A stretch of DNA of 64,000 nucleotides from NCBI RefSeq assembly GCF_030272615.1, contig NW_026729175.1:31577-95576 (forward strand), written 5' to 3'. This document shows, piece by piece, positions 24,625-36,188 of this stretch; the first letter of the stretch is position 1; each line of letters begins with the position of its first letter. This DNA comes from Cryptomeria japonica (taxonomy: Eukaryota > Streptophyta > Pinopsida > Cupressales > Cupressaceae). Under the pieces are notes generated by a model that was given only the letters and a program-made list of their open reading frames with translations, was not told the DNA's origin and did not search any database. The position numbers and the translations under genes were made by a program.

Positions 24625-27600
24625 CTGATTCTAAAGTCAATAGCGTTAAAATCTGATTTTGGTGCACATCGTGCTCTTCGATCCTCATTTCGAAGCTTGT
24701 GCCTCGAAAGCCCCGGTTTCAGAGCATCAAAATCAATGTTTTTTGGCACAACAAGGTTTCATGATGCAAGCCTCGATTCTAGAGCCAGTAGAATCAAAAT
24801 TCAATTTTGATTTACATTGTTCTCTTAGAACCCTGTTTTAGAAATTGTGCCTCAAAAGCCCCAGTTTTGGAGCATCAAAATCAATGTTTGGAGGCACAAT
24901 AAGGTTTCAAGATGCAAGTCCTGATTCTAGAGCCGGTAGTATCAAAATTTGATTTTTAGGCACATCATGCTCTTAGAACCTTGTTTTGGAGCTTATGCCT
25001 TAAAATATTTGGTTTCAAGATAGAAGTCTTGATTCTCAAGCTGATAGCGTCAAAACATGATTTTGACAAACATCGTGTTCTTAGAACCTCATTTCGGAAG
25101 TTGTGCCTCAAAAGCCTCGTTTTTGGAGCATAAAAATTAGTGTTTGGAGGCACAACAAGGTTTCAAGATGCAAGTCTTGATTCTAGCACCGGTAGCGTCA
25201 AAATTTGATTTTGACACACATCGTGCTCTTAGAATCTTGTTTTAGAGGTTATGCCTCAAAATCTCTGGTTTCGACGTATCGAAATTGGTGTTTGGAGGCA
25301 GAACAAGTTTTCAAGACACAAGTCCCTATTTCAGAGCCTGTAGTGTCAAAATGTTATTTTGAGGCTCTTAAAACCTCATTTGGGAGGGTGTGGCTCGAAG
25401 GCTCCAGTTTCAAAACATCAAAATTAATGTTTAAAGGCACAACAAGGTTTCAAGACACAAGTCCCGACTCTCAAGCTCATAGCATCTAAACACGATTTTG
25501 ACAAACATGGTGTTCTTAAAACCTGATTTCAAAGGTTGTGCCTCAAAATCCTCATTTTTGGAGCATAAAAATTAGTGTTTGGAGGCAAAATAAGGTTTCA
25601 AGGAACAAGTCCCAATTCTAGAGTCGGCAGCATCAAAACGTAATTTTGATGTACATCGTGCTGTTAGAACCTATTGATTTTGACGCACATCGTGTTCTTA
25701 GAATGTTTTGGAGCTTATGCATCAAAATCTTTGGTTTCGAAGCATCAAAATTGGTGTTTGGAGGCACAACAATATTTCAAGATGCATGTCCCTATTACGG
25801 AGCCTGTAGCGTCAAAATGCAATTTTGATGTACATCGTGCTCTTAGAACCTCATTTCGGAGCTTGTGCCTTGAAAGCACTGATTTTGGATAATCAATATC
25901 AGTGTTTGGAGGCATAACAGGTTTAAAGAAGCAAGTCCCTATTCCAGAGCTTGTAGCGTTAAAATTCCATTTTGACGCACATCATCAGTGTTTTGAGGCA
26001 CAACAAAGTTTCAAGATGCAAGTCCCAATTCTAGAGTCAAGAGCGTCAAAATCTGATTTTGATGCACATCGTGCTCTTAGAACCTCATTTCGAAGCTTGT
26101 GCCTCGAAAGCCCCAGTTTTGGTGCATCAAAATCAGTGTTTTGAGGCAAAACAAGGTTTCAAGATCCAAGCACCGATTCTAGAGCTAGTAGCATCTAAAT
26201 TAACATTTTGATGCACATTGTGCTCTTAGATCCCTGTATAATAAATTGTGTCTCAAAAGCCCCAATTTTAGAGCATTAAAATGGATGTTTGGAGGGACAA
26301 TAAGGTTTGAAGATGCAAGTCCTGATTCTGGAGCCGGTAGCGTCAAAATTTGATTTTGACGCACATCGTGTTCTTAGAACCTTGTTTTGGAGCTTATGCC
26401 TCAAAATCTTCAGTTTCGAATCATCAAAATTGGTGTGTGGAGGTACAACAAGCTTTCAAGACGCAAGTCCCTATTCCAGAGACTGTAGTGTCAAAACGTG
26501 ATTTTGTTGCACATCGTGCTCTTAGAACATCGTTTGAGAGCGTGTGGCTCCAAAGCCCGCGTTTAAAAAACATCAAAATCAATGTTTAAAGGAACAACAA
26601 GGTTTCAAGACACAAGTCCCAATTCTCAAGCCGATAGCGTCAAAACACGATTTTGACAAACATGGTGTTCTTAGAACCTCATTTCAGAGGTTGTGCCTCA
26701 AAAGCCTCATTTTTGGAGCATAAAAATTAGTGTTTGGAGGCACAACAAGGTTTCAATACACAAGTCCCAATTCCAAAGTCGGTAGCGTCAAAACGCAATT
26801 TTTATAAACATCGTGCTCTTAGAACCTCATTTCGGAGCTTTTGCCTTAAAAGCCCTAATTTTGGAACATCAAAATCAATGTTTTGAGGCATAACAATTTT
26901 TCAAGAAGCAAGTCCCTATTCTGGAGCCTGTAGCGTCAAAATTCCATTTTGACGCACTTCATTCTCTTAAAAGCTCATTTCGGAGCTTGTGCCTCGAAAG
27001 ACGCAGTTTTGGAGCATCAAAATTAATGTTTGGAGGCACAACCACATTTCAAGATTCAAGTCTCGATTCTAGTGTCAATAGCATCAAAATCTGATTTTGG
27101 CGCACATTGTGCTCTTGGAACCTCATTTCGAAGCTTGTGCCTCGAAAGCACCGGTTTTAGAGCATCAAAATTCATGTTTCGAGGCACAACAAGGTTTCAA
27201 GATGCAAGCCCCAATTCTAGAGCATCAAAATCGATGTTTGGAAGCACAACAAGGTTTCAAGATGCAAGTCCTGATTCTGGAGCCGATAGCATCAAAATTT
27301 GATTTTGATGCACATCTTGCTCTTAGAACCTTGTTTTGGAGCTTATGCCTCAAAATCTTCGGTTTCGAAGCATCAAAATTGGTTTTTGGAGGCACAACAA
27401 GCTTACAAGACGCAAGTCCCTATTCCAGATCCTGTAGTATCAAAACATGATTTTGATGCACATCGTGTTCTTAGAACCTCGTTTCGGAGCGTGTGGCTCG
27501 AAAGCTCCAGTTTCAAAACATCAAAATCAATGTTTAAAGGCACAACAAAGTTTCAAGACACAAGTCCCGATTCTCTGGCGGATAGCGTCAAAACACAATT

Positions 27601-27750
27601 TTGACAAACATGGTGTTCTTATAACGTCATTTCGGAGGTTGTGCCTCAAAAGCCTCATTTCTGGAGCATAAAAATTGGTGTTTGGAGGCAGAACAAGGTT
27701 TCAAGACAAAAGTCGTAATTCAAGAGTCAAGAGCGTCAAAACGCAAATTT

Positions 27751-27858
27751 GATGTACATCGTGCTCTTAGATCCTCATTTCTGAGATTGTGGCTTGAAAG
27801 CCTTGATGTACATCGTGCTCTTAGAACCTCATTTCTGAGCTTGTGGTTTCAAAACATC
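27751..27858 (+). repeat. 54-bp tandem duplication at a B monomer start
   Basis: The first 54 bp of a B monomer, starting GATGTACATCGTGCTCTTAG, occur twice in a row (27751-27804 and 27805-27858). Both carry the rare variants TTTCTGAG and TTGTGGCTTGAAAG or TTGTGGTTTC. The second copy then runs directly into an H-like segment. This marks a small duplication joined to a monomer fusion. Confidence 0.78.
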
Positions 27859-29885
27859 AAAATTGGTGCTTGGAGGCTTTCAAGACACAAGTCCCAATTC
27901 CAGAGCTGATAGTGTCAAAATACGATTTTGAAGCACATTGTTCTCTTAGAACTTTATTTCAGAGCTTGTCCCCAGAAATCCCAGGTTTGAGAGCATCAAA
28001 ATTGGTTTTTGGAGGCACAAGGTTGCGAGATGCAAGTCGTGATTTTGGAGCTTGTAGCGTCAAAATGTCATTTTGACGCACATGGTGCTCTTAGAGCCTT
28101 GTTTGCGGAGCTTATGCCTCAAAAGCCCCGATTTTGAAAATCAAAATCAGTGTTTGGAGGCACAACAAGGTTTCAAGAAGCAAGTCCCTTTTCCGGAGCC
28201 TGTAGTGTCAAAATTCCATTTTGATGCACATCATTCTCTTAGAAGTTCATTTTGGAGCCTATGCCTCGAAAGACCCAGTTTTGGAGCATCAAAATCAATG
28301 TTTGTAAGCACAACAAGATTTCAAGATGCAAGTCCGGATTCTAGAGCCAGTAGCATCAAAATTCAATTTTGATGCACATTGTGCTCTTAGAACACTGTTT
28401 TAGAAATTGTGCCTCAAAAGCCACAGTTTTGGAGCATCAAAATTGATGTTTGAAGGCTAAACAAGGTTTCAAGATGCAAGTCCTGATTCTGGAGCCAGCA
28501 ACTTCAAAATCAAATTTTGACGCACATTGTGCTCTTAGAACCTTGTTTTGGACCTTATGCATCAATATCTTTGGTTTCAAAGCATCAAAATTGGTGTTTA
28601 GAGGCACAACAAGCTTTCAAGATGCAAGTCCCTATTAAGGAGCCTGTAGTGTCAAAATAAGATTTTGATGCACATCGTGCTCTTAGAACCTTGTTTCGGA
28701 GTGTGTGGCTCGAAAGCTCCAGTTTCAAAACATCAAAACCAATGTTTAAAGGAACAAAAAGGTTTCTAGACACAAGTCTCGATTCTCAAGATGATAGCAT
28801 CAAAACACGATTTTGACAAACATGGTGTTCTTACAACCTCATTTAGGAGGTTGTGCCTCAAATGCCTCATTTTTGGAGCATAAAAATTACTTTTTGGAGG
28901 CACAACAAGGTTTCAAGACACAAGTAATAATTCTAGAGTTGGTAGCGTCAAAACGCACTTTTTGATGTACATTGTGCTCTTAGAACCTCATTTCGGTGCT
29001 TGTGCCTTGAAAGCCCTGATTTAGGAACATGAAAATCAATGTTTGGAGGCACAACAAGATTTCAAGATGCAAGTCCCGATTCCGATACTGATAGCATCAA
29101 AATTCAATTTTGATGCACATCGTTCTCTTAGAACCTTGTTTCGAAGCTTGCACCTCGAACGTCGCAGTTTCAGAACTTCAAAATTGGTGTTTGGAGGCAC
29201 AACAAGGTTTCAAGACGCAAGTCCCAATTCCAGAGCCGGTAGTGTCAAAATAAGATTTTGAAGCACACTGTGCTCTTAGAACCTTATTTCGGAGCTTGTC
29301 CCTCGAAAGCCTCGATTTGAGAGCATCAAAATTGGTGTTTGGAGGCACAAGGTGTTCGAAAGCCCCAATTTTGAAACATCAAAATCAGTGTTTGGAGGCA
29401 CAACAAGGTTTCAAGAAGCAAGTCCCTTTTTCGGAGCCTATAGTGTCAAAATTCCATTTTGACGCACATCATTATCTTAGAAGCTCATTTCGGAGCTTGT
29501 GCCTCGAAAGACCCACTTTGGATCATCAAAATCAATGTTCGGAGGCATAACAAGGTTTAAAGATGTAAGTCCCGATTCTAGAGTCAATAGCACCAAAATC
29601 TGATTTTGGCTCACATCGTGCTCTTAGAAGCTCATTTTGAAGCTTGTGCCCCGAAAGTGCCAGTTTCAGAGCATCAAAATTATTGTTTTTTGGCACAACA
29701 GGGTTTCAAGATGCAAGCCTCGATTCAAAAGCCAGTAGCATCGAAATTCAATTTTGATGCACATTGTGCTTTTAGAACCCTATTTTAGAAATTGTGCCTC
29801 AAAAGCCCCAGTTTTGGAGCATCAAAATTGATGTTTGGAAGCACAACAAGGTTTCAAGATGCAAGTCTTGATTCAGGAGCCGGTA

Positions 29886-29908
29886 GCGTCAAAATTTGAT
29901 TTTGACGC
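29886..29908. repeat. Exemplar of the monomer-boundary dyad
   Basis: Perfect inverted repeat with 9-bp arms, GCGTCAAAA (29886-29894) and TTTTGACGC (29900-29908), around the 5-base spacer TTTGA. Nearly every monomer boundary in the window has this dyad with at least the core arms TCAAAA and TTTTGA. The spacer differs by monomer type: CGCAA after A, TTCCA after B and J, TCTGA after C, TTCAA after D, TTTGA after E, CGTGA after F, CACGA after G and TAAGA after H. A conserved dyad with a variable spacer could be a protein-binding site or a hairpin. The function is inferred, not shown. Confidence 0.8.
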
Positions 29909-31585
29909 ACATCATGCTCTTAGAACCTTGTTTTGGAGCTTATGCCTCAAAATCTTCAGTTTCGAAGCGTCAAAATTGGTGTTTGGAGGCACAACAAGCT
30001 TTCGAGATGCAAGTCCCTATTGCGGAGCCTGTAGTGTCAAAACGTGATTTTGATGCAAATCGTGCTCTCAAAACCTCGTTTTGGAGCATGTGGCTCGAAA
30101 ACACAAGTTTCAAAACATCAAAATCAATGTTTAAAGGCAGAACAAGGTTTCAAGACACAAGTCCCAATTCTCAGGCTAATAGCATCAAAACACGATTTTG
30201 ACAAACATTGTGTTGTTAGAACCTCATTTCGGAGCTTGTGCCTTAAAAGCCCTGATTTGGGAACATCAAAATCAGTGTTTGGAGGCACAACAAGGTTTCG
30301 AGAAGCAAGTCCCTATTCCAGAGCCTGTAGCGTCAAAATTCCATTTTGACGCACATCAATCTCTTAGAAGCGCATTTCAGAGCTTATGCCTCAAAAGACC
30401 AAGGTTTGGAGCCTCAAAATTAATGTTTGGAGGCACAAGAAGGTTTCAAGATGTAAGTCCCGATTCTAGAGTTAATAGCGTCAAAATCTAATTTTGGCGT
30501 ACATCGTGCTCTTAAAACCTCATTTCAAAGCTTGTTCCTCGAAAGTGCCAGTTCCGGACCATCAAAATCGGTGTTTTGAGGCACAATAAGGTTTCAAGAT
30601 GCAAGCCCTGATTCTAGAGCCAGTAGCATCAAAATTCAATTTTGATGAACATTGTTGTCTTAGAACCCTATTTTAGAAATTGTGCCTCAAAAGCCCTAGT
30701 TTGGAGCATCAAAATCGATGTTTGGAGGCACAACAAGTTCTCAAGATGCAAGTCGGGATTCTGGAGCGGGTAGCATCAAAACTTGTTTTGGAGCTTATGC
30801 CTCAAAATCATTTGTTTCGAAGCATCAAAATTGGTGTTTGGAGGCACAACAAGCTTTCAAGACACATGTCGCTATTCCAGAGCCTGTAGTGTCAAAACGT
30901 GATTTTGATGCACATTGTGATCTTAGAACCTTGTTTTAGAGCGTGTGCCTCGAAAGCTCGAGTTTCAAAACATCAAAATAAATGTTTAAAGACACAACAA
31001 AGTCTCTAGACACAAGTCCTGATTCTCAAGCTGATAGCGTCAAATCACGATTTTGACAAACATGGTGTTCTTAGAACCTCATTTCAGAGGTTGTGCCTCA
31101 AAAGCCTCATTTTTTATGTACATCGTGCTCTTAGAACATCATTCCAGATCCTATAGCGTCAAAATTCCATTTAGACGCACCCACATCATTCTCTTAGAAG
31201 TTCATTTCGGAGCTTGTGCCTCGAAAGAACCAGTTTTGGAGCATCAAAATCAATGTTTGGAGGCACAACAAGGTTTCAAGATGCAAGTCCTGATTCTAGA
31301 GTCAATAGAGTCAAAATCTGATTTTGGGGCACATCTTGCTCTTAGAACCTTATTTCAAAGCTTGCGCCTTGAAATCCTCGGTTCGGAGCATCAAAATCAA
31401 TGTTTTGAGGCACAACAAGATGCAATCCCTATTCCAGAGCCTGTAGTGAGAAAACATGATTTTGATGCACATCATGCTCACCTCGTTTCGGAGCGTGTGG
31501 TTTAAAATGTCCAGTTTCAAAACATCAAAATCAATGTTTAAAGGCACAACAAGATTTCAAGACACAAGTCTCGATTCTCAAGCTG

Positions 31586-34500
31586 ATAGCGTCAAAACAC
31601 GATTTTGACAAACATGGTGTTCTTAGAACCTCATTTCGGAGGTTGTGCCTCAAACTCCTCATTTTTGGAGCATCAAAATCAATGTTTGGAGCTCATTTCG
31701 GAGCTTGTGCCTTGAAAGACCCAGTTTTGGAGCATCAAAATCAATGTTTGGAGGCACAACAAGGTTTCAAGATGCAAGTCCTGATTCTAGAGTCAATAGC
31801 GTCAAAATCTGGTTTTGGCGCACATTGTGCTCAAATTAGTGTTTTGAGGCACAACAAGGTTTCAAGATGCAAGCCTCGATTCTGGAGCCTTTATTGTCAA
31901 AACGTGATTTTGAAGCACATCGTGCTCTTCGAACCTCATTTCGGAGTCTGTGGCTCCAAAGGTCCATTTTCAAAACATCAAAATCAATATTTAAAGGCAT
32001 AACAAGGTTTCAAGACACAAGTCCCTATTCTCAAGCTGATGGTGTCAAAACACGATTTTGACAAACATGGTGTTCTTAGAACCTCATTTCGGAGGTTGTG
32101 TTTCAAAAGCCTCATTTTTGGAGAATAAAAATTAGTGTTTGGAGGCACGACAAGGTTTCAAGACAAAAGTCCCAGTTCCAAAGTCGGTAGCGTCAAAACG
32201 CAATTTTGATGTATATCGTGCTCTTAGAACCTCATTTCAGAGCTTGTGCCTTGAAAGCCCTGATTTTGGAACATAAAAATTAGTGTTTGGAGGTACAACA
32301 AGGTTTCAAGAAACAAGTCCCTATTCCGGAGCCTGTAGCGTCAAAATTCCATTTTGATGCACATCATTCTCTTAGAAGCTCATTTCAGAACTTGTGTCTT
32401 GAAAGACCTAGTTTTGGAGCGTCAAAATCAATGTTTCGAGGCACAACAAGGTTTCAAGATGCAAGCCCCGATTCTAGATCTAGTAACATCAAAATTCAAT
32501 TTTGATCCACATTGTGCTCGTAGAACCCTGTTTTAGAAATTGTGCCTCAAAAGCCCCAGTTTTGGAGCATCAAAATCGATGTTTGGAGGCACAACAAGGT
32601 TTCAAGATGCAAGTCCCGATTCTCAAGTTGATAGAATCAAAACACGATTAATGAGCCAGTAGCATCAAAATTTGATTTTGACGAGCAGGATGTGTGCCAA
32701 AATCAGATTTTGACGCTTTTGACTCAAGAATCAGGACTTGCATCTGGAAACCCTATTCCAAAACTGGGTCTTTCGAGGCAGAAGATCTGAAATGAGCTTT
32801 TAAGAGAATGATGTGAGTGAAAATGAAATTTTGACCCTACAGGCTCCAGAATAGAAACTTGCTTGTTGAAACCTTGTTGTGCTTCCAAACACTGATTTTG
32901 ATGTTCCAAAATAGGGCTTTCAAGGCACAAGCTCCGAAATGAGGTTCTAAGAGCACGATGTACATCAAAATTGTGTTTTGACGTTACCAACTTTGGAATT
33001 GGGACTTGTGTCTTGAAACCTTGTTGTGTCTCCAAACACTAATTTTTATGCTCCAAAAATGATGATTTTGAGGCACAACCTCCGAAATGAGGTTCTAAGA
33101 ACACTATATTTGTCAAAATCTTGTTTTGACGCTATCAGCTTGAGAATCGAGACTTGTATCTTGAAACCTTGTTGTGCCTTTAAACATTGATTTTGATGTT
33201 TTGAAACTGGAGCTTTCGAGCCACACACTGCGAAACGAGGTTCTAAGAGCACGATGCACATCAAAATCACGTTTCGACACTACAGGCTCCAAAATAGGGA
33301 CTTTCGTCTTGAATGCTTGTTGTGCCTCCAAAGACCAATTTTGATGCTTTGAAACATTGTTGTGCCTGCAAACATCGATTTTGATTCTCCAAAACTGGGG
33401 CTTTTGAGGCACAATTTCTAAAATAGGGTTCTAAGAGCACAATATGAATCAAAATTGAATTTTGATGCTACTGGCTCTAGAATTGGGGCTTGCATCTTGA
33501 AACGTTGTTGTGCCAAACAACAATAATTTTGATGCTCCGAAACCGGGGCTTTCGAGGCACAAGCTTTGAAATGAGGTTCTAAGAGCATGATGTACACCAA
33601 AATCAGATTTTGCCGCTATTGACTCTAGAATCAGGACTTCAATCTTGAAACCTTGTTGTGCCTACAAACATTGATTTTGATGCTACCTGCTCTAGAATCG
33701 GGGCTTCCATCTTGAAACCTTGTTGTTCCTCCAAACATTGGTTTTGATGCTAAAAAACTGGGTCTTTCGAGGCACAAGCTCCGAAATGAGCTTCTAAGAG
33801 AATGATGTGTGTCAAAATGGAATTTTGATGCTACAGGCTCTAGAATAGGGACTTGATAATTTAAACCTTGTTGTGCCTCCAAACACTGATTTTCATGTTC
33901 CAAAATCAGGGCTTTCAAGGCACAAGCTCTGAAATGAGGTTCTAAGAGCACGATGTACATCAAAATTGCGATTTGACGCTATCGACTCTAGAATTGGGAC
34001 TTGTGTCTTGAAACATTGTTGTGCCTCCAAAGACTAATTTTTATGCTCAAAAGCCTCATGTTTGGAGCTTGTGCCTTGAAAACCCTAATTTTGGAACATC
34101 AAAATCATTGTTTGGAGGCACAATAAGGTTTCAAGATGCATGTCGCGATTCTCGTGTTGGTAGCATCAAAATTTGATTTTGATGCACATCGTTCTTTTAG
34201 AACCTTGTTTCAAAGCTTGCACCTCAAACACCCCGGTTTTAGAACATCAAAATTGGTGTTTGGAGGCACAACAAGGTTTCAAGTTGCAAGTCCCAATTCT
34301 AGAGCCAGTAGTGTCAAAATGCGATTTTGAAGGAAATTGTGCTCTTAGAACCTTATTTAGGAGCTTGTCCCTTGAAAGCCCCGGTTAGGGAGCATCAAAA
34401 TTGGTGTTTGGAGGCACAAGGTTGAAAGAAGCAAGTCGCGATTTCGGAGGCGGCAGCGTAAAAACGTGATTTTGACGTACATGGTATTCTTAGAGCATCG

Positions 34501-36188
34501 TTTGCGGAGCTTGTGCATTGAAAGCCCCAATTTTTAAACATCGAAATCAGTGTTTGGAGGCACAACAAGGTTTCAAGATGCAAGTCTCGATTCTAGAGTC
34601 AATAGCGTTAAAATCTGATTTTGGTGCACATCGTGCTCTTCGATCCTCATTTCGAAGCTTGTGCCTCGAAAGCCCCGGTTTCAGAGCATCAAAATCAATG
34701 TTTTTTGGCACAACAAGGTTTCATGATGCAAGCCTCGATTCTAGAGCCAGTAGAATCAAAATTCAATTTTGATTTACATTGTTCTCTTAGAACCCTGTTT
34801 TAGAAATTGTGCCTCAAAAGCCCCAGTTTTGGAGCATCAAAATCAATGTTTGGAGGCACAATAAGGTTTCAAGATGCAAGTCCTGATTCTAGAGCCGGTA
34901 GCATCAAAATTTGATTTTTAGGCACATCATGCTCTTAGAACCTTGTTTTGGAGCTTATGCCTTAAAATATTTGGTTTCAAGATAGAAGTCTCGATTCTCA
35001 AGCTGATAGCGTCAAAACATGATTTTGACAAACATCATGTTCTTAGAACCTCATTTCGGAAGTTGTGCCTCAAAAGCCTCGTTTTTGGAGCATAAAAATT
35101 AGTGTTTGGAGGCACAACAAGGTTTCAAGACACAAGTCCCAATTCCAGAGTCGGTAGCATCAAAATACAATTTTGATATACATTGTGTTGTTTGAACCTC
35201 ATTTCGGAGCTTGTGCCTTGAAAGCCCTGATTTTGGGAAATAAAAATCACTGTTTCGAGGCACAAAAAAGTTTCAAGAGGCAAGTCCCTATTTCGGAGCG
35301 TCAAAATTCCATTTTGACGCACATCATTCTCTTAGAAGCTCATTTTGGAACTTGTGTCTTGAAAGACCTAGTTTTGGAGCGTCAAAATCAATGTTTCGAG
35401 GCACAACAAGGTATGAAGATGCAAGCCCCGATTCTAGAGCCAGTAGTATCCAAATTAAATTTTGATGCACATTGTGCTCTTAGAACCCTATTATAGAAAT
35501 TGTGCATCAAAAGCCCAGTTTTGGAGCATCAAAATCGATATTTGGAGGAACAAGGTTTCAAGATGCAAGTCTTGATTCTGGCGCCGGTAGCGTCAAAATT
35601 TGATTTTGACACACATCGTGCTCTTAGAACCTTGTTTTAGAGGTTATGCCTCAAAATCTCTGGTTTCGACGTATCGAAATTGGTGTTTGGAGGCAGAACA
35701 AGTTTTCAAGACACAAGTCCCTATTTCAGAGCCTATAGTGTCAAAATGTTATTTTGAGGCTCTTAAAACCTCATTTGGGAGGGTGTGGCTCGAAGGCTCT
35801 AGTTTCAAAACATCAAAATTAATGTTTAAAGGCACAACAAGGTTTCAAGACACAAGTCCCGATTCTCAAGCTCATAGCATCTAAACACGATTCTGACAAA
35901 CATGGTGTTCTTAAAACCTGATTTCAAAGGTTGTGCCTCAAAATTCTCATTTTTTGGAGCATAAAAATTAGTGTTTGGAGGCAAAATAAGGTTTCAAGGA
36001 ACAAGTCCCAATTCCAGAGTCGGCAGCGTCAAAACGTAATTTTGATGTACATCGTGCTCTTAGAACCTATTGATTTTGATGCACATCGTGTTCTTAGAAT
36101 GTTTTGGAGCTTATGCATAAAAATCTTCGGTTTCAAAGCATCAAAATTGGTGTTTGGAGGCACAACAATATTTCAAGATGCATGTCCC
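31586..36188. repeat. Segmental duplication, right copy
   Basis: Partner of 22457-25792. It contains the same monomer fusions in the same order, then the shared sense-to-antisense breakpoint (32683/32684), the antisense stretch to 34048, and sense array beyond. It has one private 27-bp deletion near 32748-32756 (GGAAACCCTATTCCAAAACTGG). It retains the 859-bp and 432-bp pieces missing from the left copy. Base differences between the copies are sparse by eye, so the duplication is young compared with the monomer types. Confidence 0.9.
32684..34048 (-). repeat. 148-bp satellite array, antisense block 4
   Basis: About 1.4 kb in antisense orientation inside a long sense region. It starts AGCAGGATGTGTGCC after sense TTTTGACG and ends at TTATGCTC, where sense AAAAGCCTCATG begins. 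It is the fullest recent copy of this antisense segment; 23554-24624 is a right-truncated copy and 793-2209 a diverged one. The sequence thus appears three times, each time beside a strand switch at its left edge (or, at 793, near one). No gene is present. Confidence 0.92.

Larger units (their letters stand above)
22457..25792. repeat. Segmental duplication, left copy
   Basis: This segment is nearly identical by eye to 31586-36188, starting at an offset of 9129-9130 bp. The left boundary coincides with an antisense-to-sense switch here but lies in continuous sense array in the other copy. Both copies share the strand-switch breakpoint at 23553/23554 (partner 32683/32684). Relative to the partner, this copy keeps 27 bp near 23630-23660. 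It lacks about 859 bp at 24624/24625 (partner 33728-34586) and 432 bp at 25168/25169 (partner 35131-35562). Identity stops at CATGTCCC (25792). Confidence 0.9.
24625..32683 (+). repeat. 148-bp satellite array, sense block 4
   Basis: About 8.1 kb in sense orientation. Good stretches include the run C 29461, D 29608, E 29756, F 29904, G 30052, A 30200. H/I/J-type monomers occur at about 27880-28220 and 29110-29400, so at least two ten-type units are represented, both damaged (A starts 27603, 28815, 30200). A 54-bp tandem duplication lies at 27751-27858. The right end belongs to the second copy of the large segmental duplication. No gene is present. Confidence 0.95.
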
